From: Bacteroidales bacterium | GTDB taxonomy: Bacteria > Bacteroidota > Bacteroidia > Bacteroidales > UBA932 | Direction: 5' to 3' | NCBI GenBank assembly: GCA_017538685.1 | Contig: JAFYIK010000224.1 | Span: 1-9,304 of the forward strand | Length of the DNA: 9,304 nucleotides | In this document: in pieces, positions 5,656 through 9,304 of the stretch | Numbering within the stretch: the stretch's first letter is position 1 | Layout of the letters: each line of letters starts with the position of its first letter | Notes under the pieces: model-generated | Database searches by the model: none | The model's input: only the letters and a program-made list of their open reading frames with translations | Told to the model about the DNA's origin: nothing | Translations under genes and position numbers: made by a program

Positions 5656-6747
5656 ATGAAGAAGGCATTGTTGAAAGCATTATCCGTGTTCGCTGCGGGA
5701 CTTATTTCCGCGGCGGGCGCCTTCGCGCAGACTCCTTTCGAAGGAATAGTGACCATCGACAAGACGGTCCACGACTGGGGCGACGTGACCGTCAGCGACG
5801 GTCCGCTGGACTGCACCTTCACTCTCACGAACATTTCGAAAGAGACGGTCATCATCCGCGCGGTCGCAAGTTCCTGCGGCTGCACGGGCGTGAAATGGAC
5901 CCAGGGCCCCATAGCCCCGGGCGAGCAGGCGAACATCTGGGCGACCTACGCCAATGACGAAGGGCCTTATGCCTTCGACAAGACCCTCACCGTGACCTTC
6001 GTGGGCGTGCGCAAACCGCTGATCCTGCATCTTCGCGGCGTCGTGCACCCGAAGAAAATGCCACTGAAAGACACCTATCCGGTGCATTTCGGCCAGCTCG
6101 GCTTCCGTGAGTCCAAGATCAAGGTCGGGAACCTCAGCCAGGGAGAGCAGAAGAGCATCCAGGTGAGGATAGCGAACATAGGCAAAAAGCCGATTACGGT
6201 CAGCTTCGAATCCGACTCCCCCTTCCTCACTTTCAAGCCCGCGAAGTTCCGCCTGCGCGGAAACAGCACCACGATGCTGGGAGTTACGGTCACTGCCGAC
6301 CGCACCCTCTGGGGCAGGAACGTCTACAACGCTACGCCGGTCGTCAACGGCGTGCTGCAGAAGGAGAGCATCAGCTTCGTGGCGACCACGCGCGAGAACT
6401 TCGATTTCTGGGGGACGATGGAGCGTGCGGTGGCCCCGGAGGCCGAATATGAAGGGGCGTTCGCGGCAGATCCGGTGGAGCCCGGTACGCCGGTGACCGC
6501 TTCTTTTAAAATCGCCAACAAGGGAAAAACCGCGCTGAATATCTACAAAATGGATTTCAACAGCGATAACATCGCCGTGAAATCGTCAGTCAGCAGCATC
6601 AAAGCCGGCGGACAGTCCGTTTTCAAGTTCACATACGACACCACAGGAATGAAGCCTGACGGCGACAATCTGGGAATAATCACACTCTACACCAATGATC
6701 CGCAGCATAGCGTGATACATCTTTATATTGACGTGATTATTTTGTAA
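5656..6747 (+). CDS. Secreted DUF1573-domain protein with Ig-like repeats
   Basis: 363 residues from ATG at 5656. A GTG 18 bases upstream (5638) is open but would put extra residues before the MKK signal peptide, so ATG is preferred. Residues 1-25 are a signal peptide ending AFAQ with no lipobox, so the protein is probably periplasmic or exported. Residues about 33-130 are a DUF1573 domain: HDWGDVTVSDGP, FTLTNISKETVIIR, then the hallmark SSCGCTGVKW with Cys74 and Cys76, then IAPGEQANIWATY. Two further Ig-like beta segments follow, about residues 150-250 (KVGNLSQGEQKSIQVRIANI) and 270-363 (GTPVTASFKIANKGKTALNI, then LGIITLYTNDPQHSVIHLYI). The domain resembles ASH/MSP-type immunoglobulin folds and is common in Bacteroidetes, without an established biochemical role. 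parE begins 24 bases downstream and may be co-transcribed. Confidence 0.88.
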   Translation: MKKALLKALSVFAAGLISAAGAFAQTPFEGIVTIDKTVHDWGDVTVSDGPLDCTFTLTNISKETVIIRAVASSCGCTGVKWTQGPIAPGEQANIWATYANDEGPYAFDKTLTVTFVGVRKPLILHLRGVVHPKKMPLKDTYPVHFGQLGFRESKIKVGNLSQGEQKSIQVRIANIGKKPITVSFESDSPFLTFKPAKFRLRGNSTTMLGVTVTADRTLWGRNVYNATPVVNGVLQKESISFVATTRENFDFWGTMERAVAPEAEYEGAFAADPVEPGTPVTASFKIANKGKTALNIYKMDFNSDNIAVKSSVSSIKAGGQSVFKFTYDTTGMKPDGDNLGIITLYTNDPQHSVIHLYIDVIIL

Positions 6748-6771
6748 CTTAGCGCCGCAAAAATACGACAG

Positions 6772-8664
6772 ATGGCAGAAGAGCAGATTAAATACACTGA
6801 AGACAATATCCGAACCCTCGAAGGTGTGACCCACATCCGGATGAGGCCGGGTATGTACATTGGAAGACTCGGGGACGGCCGCAGCCAGGACGACGGTATC
6901 TACGTGATGCTGAAGGAGATAATCGACAACTCGATCGACGAGTTCTCGATGGGCTTCGGCAAGCAGATCACTATCGATATCACCGAAGACGGTCTGGTGA
7001 GCGTGCGCGACTACGGCCGCGGAATTCCGCTCGGCTCCGTGGTGAAGGCGGTCAGCGTGCTTAACACGGGCGGCAAATTCGACGACAAAGCTTTCAAGAA
7101 GTCCGTCGGTCTGAACGGCGTGGGTTCGAAGGCAGTCAACGCCCTTTCTTCCGAGTTCAAGGTCTGCTCCTACCGCGACGGCCTCTGCCATTGGGCCACC
7201 TTCGTAAAGGGCGAGCTTTCCGGAGAGGCGGAAGAGCCTACCAAAGAGAAAAACGGCACCCTGATATCGTTCAAGCCCGATTCCGAAATGTTCGGATCCT
7301 TCGCCTTCAATATGGACTACGTGGAGACGATGGTAAAGAACTACTCTTACCTGAAGAAGGGTCTCACGCTAGTCCTGAACGGCGTTTCCTACCGTTCGGA
7401 GAACGGTCTGCTGGACCTCGTGAACGATAACCTCAGCGAGGAGCCGCTGTACCCGCCGATTCACCTTGAAGGAGACGACATAGAGATAGTCCTGAGCCAC
7501 GGCAACGCCTACGGCGAGAACATCAGCTCATTCGTGAACGGCCAGAACACACGCGACGGCGGAACGCATCTGGCGGCCTACCGCGAAGCGATCGCAAAAA
7601 CGCTCAAGGAGTTCTTCGGGAAGAACTACGAACCCGCCGACTGCCGTCAGGGCGTGGTGGGAGCGATCAGCATCCAGATTCAGGAGCCGAAATTCGAGAG
7701 CCAGACGAAGATCAAGCTCGGTTCCACGTACCTCTGGGAGAAGAACGGCGACGTAGGCCCCACCATCCGTTCGTTCGTGAACGATTTCGTGTCCAAGGCC
7801 CTGGACGATTATCTCCGTATCCACAAGGAGATAGTTCCCATCATCGAGGAAAAGATCAAGTCCAACAAGCAGGAGCGCGAGGAGATTGCCGGGATCCAGA
7901 AGAAGACACGCGAGAAGAACAAGAAAGCGAGCGTCTACAACAAGAAGCTCCGCGACTGCGTCTATCACTATAACGACAAGATTACCGAAAGGACTCCGCA
8001 GGAGATCCAGGATTTCATTGAGGCGTCCTCGATCTTCATCACCGAGGGAGATTCTGCATCCGGTACCATCACGAAGGCCCGCAACGCCAAGTATCAGGCA
8101 GTCTTCTCTCTTCGCGGAAAGCCCATCAACTGCTACAAAGAGAGCCGTAAGAAAGTGGCCGAGAACGAGGAGCTGAATCTGCTTATCTCCGCTCTCGGAG
8201 TGGAGGACGATCTTGAAGATCTGCGCTACAATCGCATAGTGGTCGCGACCGATGCCGATGACGACGGTATGCACATCCGTATGCTCGTACTCACCTTCTT
8301 TATGAAGTATTATCCGGACCTTATCCGCCGCGGTCACGTCCATATCCTGCAGACTCCCCTTTTCCGCGTCCGCAACAAGAAGGACAACATCTACTGCTAC
8401 GACCAGGCGGAGAAGGAAAAGGCGATAGCCAAGCTCAAGACGGGAGTCGAAATCACCCGCTTCAAGGGTCTCGGAGAGATCTCGTCCGACGAGTTCGCCG
8501 ATTTCATCGGTGAAGGTATGAGGGTGGACCACGTCAAACTGGCGGACGAAGAGAGCATTTCCGAGATTATGGAGTTCTATATGGGCGACAACACCATCGA
8601 GCGCCAGAATTTTGTCCGTGCGAACCTCCGTTCGGAGGAAGAACTGGAAGACGTGGACATTTAG
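6772..8664 (+). CDS. parE: DNA topoisomerase IV subunit B (ParE)
   Basis: 630 residues from ATG at 6772. ParE is the ATPase and TOPRIM subunit of the type IIA topoisomerase that decatenates replicated chromosomes, acting with ParC. The GHKL ATPase is complete: EIIDNSIDE with Glu49 and Asn53, DYGRGIP from Asp80, and GLNGVGSKAVNAL from Gly113. The transducer domain follows. The TOPRIM domain has EGDSASG from Glu425, DADDDG at 494-499, and the closing FKGLGE around 564-568. The opening HIRMRPGMYIGRLGDG and the reading RDYGRGIPLGSVV, rather than the GyrB forms, mark the Bacteroidetes ParE branch; length is normal for it. GyrB is the main alternative and less likely. No parC lies within the window: four bases after the stop an acyltransferase begins. 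Confidence 0.93.
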   Translation: MAEEQIKYTEDNIRTLEGVTHIRMRPGMYIGRLGDGRSQDDGIYVMLKEIIDNSIDEFSMGFGKQITIDITEDGLVSVRDYGRGIPLGSVVKAVSVLNTGGKFDDKAFKKSVGLNGVGSKAVNALSSEFKVCSYRDGLCHWATFVKGELSGEAEEPTKEKNGTLISFKPDSEMFGSFAFNMDYVETMVKNYSYLKKGLTLVLNGVSYRSENGLLDLVNDNLSEEPLYPPIHLEGDDIEIVLSHGNAYGENISSFVNGQNTRDGGTHLAAYREAIAKTLKEFFGKNYEPADCRQGVVGAISIQIQEPKFESQTKIKLGSTYLWEKNGDVGPTIRSFVNDFVSKALDDYLRIHKEIVPIIEEKIKSNKQEREEIAGIQKKTREKNKKASVYNKKLRDCVYHYNDKITERTPQEIQDFIEASSIFITEGDSASGTITKARNAKYQAVFSLRGKPINCYKESRKKVAENEELNLLISALGVEDDLEDLRYNRIVVATDADDDGMHIRMLVLTFFMKYYPDLIRRGHVHILQTPLFRVRNKKDNIYCYDQAEKEKAIAKLKTGVEITRFKGLGEISSDEFADFIGEGMRVDHVKLADEESISEIMEFYMGDNTIERQNFVRANLRSEEELEDVDI

Positions 8665-8668
8665 CGCA

Positions 8669-9226
8669 ATGGGCCAGAAGTTCTGCAAATTCGTCTACGA
8701 AAAAGTGATGGGATGGAAGGGCACCGACCCTATCATCCCTGAGCAGAAGGCCCTCGTCCTCGCCGCGCCGCACACCAGCATCTGGGATTTCGCGGTGGGT
8801 TATTTCTATTACCGGTCGCTCGGCGGGAAGATGAAGGTGATGATCAAGAAGGAAGCGTTCTTCTTCCCCGTCTCCCTGCTTCTCAGGGCTATGGGCGGCT
8901 TCCCCATCGACCGAAAGAATCCTCAGCAGATGATGATGAGGGTCATCCACGAAATGGAAAGCACCCAGGAAAAAGTGATCCTGGTCATTTGCCCTGAAGG
9001 CACGCGCAAGGCCGTGCATAAGTGGAAAACCGGATATCACACCATCGCCAAGGCCTGCAATCTGCCCGTTTACCTCGCGCATATCGACTACAAAAAGAAG
9101 GAATTCGGCCGCGGTCCCCGCGTCGAACTCACCGACAACCCCCGCGCCGACACCGACCGCATCCAGCAGATCTACGAAGATATGCATCTGACCGCCCTAC
9201 ATCCCGAGGGGTATACCACAATATAG
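8669..9226 (+). CDS. Small PlsC-like acyltransferase
   Basis: 185 residues from ATG at 8669, four bases after the parE stop, so almost certainly translated from the same mRNA. The frame is open further upstream inside parE, but that start would overlap parE by 53 bases. Acyltransferase motifs are in order: APHTSIWDF with His35 and Asp40 (standard four-residue spacing), GGFPIDRK at 76-83, ICPEGTRK at 107-114, and PVYLAHIDY near residues 133-141. It is short, with no clear transmembrane helix, though KKEAFFFPVSLLLRAMGG is amphipathic and could sit on the membrane. It probably acylates a lysophospholipid or a related glycerol lipid at the cytoplasmic face. It differs clearly from the acyltransferase at 4419-5369 in length, motif spacing and membrane anchoring, so they are not recent duplicates. 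Confidence 0.85.
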   Translation: MGQKFCKFVYEKVMGWKGTDPIIPEQKALVLAAPHTSIWDFAVGYFYYRSLGGKMKVMIKKEAFFFPVSLLLRAMGGFPIDRKNPQQMMMRVIHEMESTQEKVILVICPEGTRKAVHKWKTGYHTIAKACNLPVYLAHIDYKKKEFGRGPRVELTDNPRADTDRIQQIYEDMHLTALHPEGYTTI

Positions 9227-9227
9227 C

Positions 9228-9254
9228 GAGCTGCCGCGCCCACGTGCGGGGCTC
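9228..9254 (+). other. Imperfect GC-rich hairpin after the last gene
   Basis: GAGCT (9228-9232) pairs with GGCTC (9250-9254) using one wobble. After a bulged G, CCGC (9234-9237) pairs with GCGG (9246-9249), leaving an eight-base loop. It starts one base after the acyltransferase stop. No T run follows, so it is not a convincing intrinsic terminator. The rest of the 9227-9304 tail shows no supportable gene. Confidence 0.3.
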
Positions 9255-9304
9255 AGTCGCTTCGCTCCTTCGTACCCTTCCATCCTATCCTGCGTCCTCG
9301 CTTC

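Noticed and set aside
6738..6752. Possible promoter for parE (TAACTTAG at 6745-6752)
   Set aside because: One mismatch to TAnnTTTG, overlaps the DUF1573 stop codon and lacks a -33 element at the right distance; co-transcription with the upstream gene is at least as likely.
7528..8688. Open frame of 386 codons on the minus strand opposite parE
   Set aside because: parE on the plus strand is unmistakable, with all ATPase and TOPRIM motifs; the antisense product has no recognisable features and results from codon bias.
9198..9304. Minus-strand frame open from the window edge to a stop at 9198, a possible 3' end of another gene
   Set aside because: Only about 35 codons, overlaps the acyltransferase end, and has no recognisable protein motif; too little to call.

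Overview
The window reads as a chromosomal segment of an anaerobic Bacteroidales-type bacterium. Supporting signs are: four perfect TAnnTTTG promoter -7 boxes, the Bacteroidetes sigma-factor motif; no Shine-Dalgarno sequences before the starts; a topoisomerase IV subunit ParE of the Bacteroidetes form; a DUF1573 protein; and pyruvate:ferredoxin oxidoreductase together with a small 2[4Fe-4S] ferredoxin, which point to an anaerobe. I cannot name the genus. Gene density is very high, and no gap between genes exceeds about 80 bases.

Layout. Positions 1-456 hold the 3' end of nifJ (PFOR). It meets, tail to tail with overlapping stop codons, a leftward pair: a LysR-type HTH-only regulator (2085 to 1723) followed by a TPR-like lipoprotein (1703 to 453). 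A compact divergent promoter region (about 2086-2144), built on a perfect 8-bp inverted repeat, separates this pair from a rightward pair: a 753-residue OmpA-like envelope protein with an unusually long DTVxV repeat spacer (2145-4406), then a membrane-anchored acyltransferase (4419-5369). A strong bidirectional terminator (5372-5401) separates that pair from a leftward 57-residue ferredoxin gene (5420-5593). A second divergent promoter region (5594-5655) faces rightward into a DUF1573 secreted protein (5656-6747), parE (6772-8664) and a second, shorter acyltransferase (8669-9226). The last 78 bases hold only an imperfect hairpin.

How the genes fit together. Three themes recur: pyruvate/electron metabolism (PFOR and ferredoxin, not adjacent), the cell envelope (lipoprotein, OmpA-like protein, two phospholipid-type acyltransferases, DUF1573 protein) and DNA topology (parE). 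The most distinctive unit is the divergent block at 453-4406: a minimal LysR-type regulator and a lipoprotein on one side, a repeat-rich OmpA-like protein on the other, sharing an operator-like palindrome. I infer that the regulator controls both sides, but the sequence alone does not prove it. There is no mobile element, CRISPR array, tRNA or rRNA, and I found no clear new defence or biosynthetic system. The novelty is in the repeat architecture, the promoter geometry and the gene-end structures.
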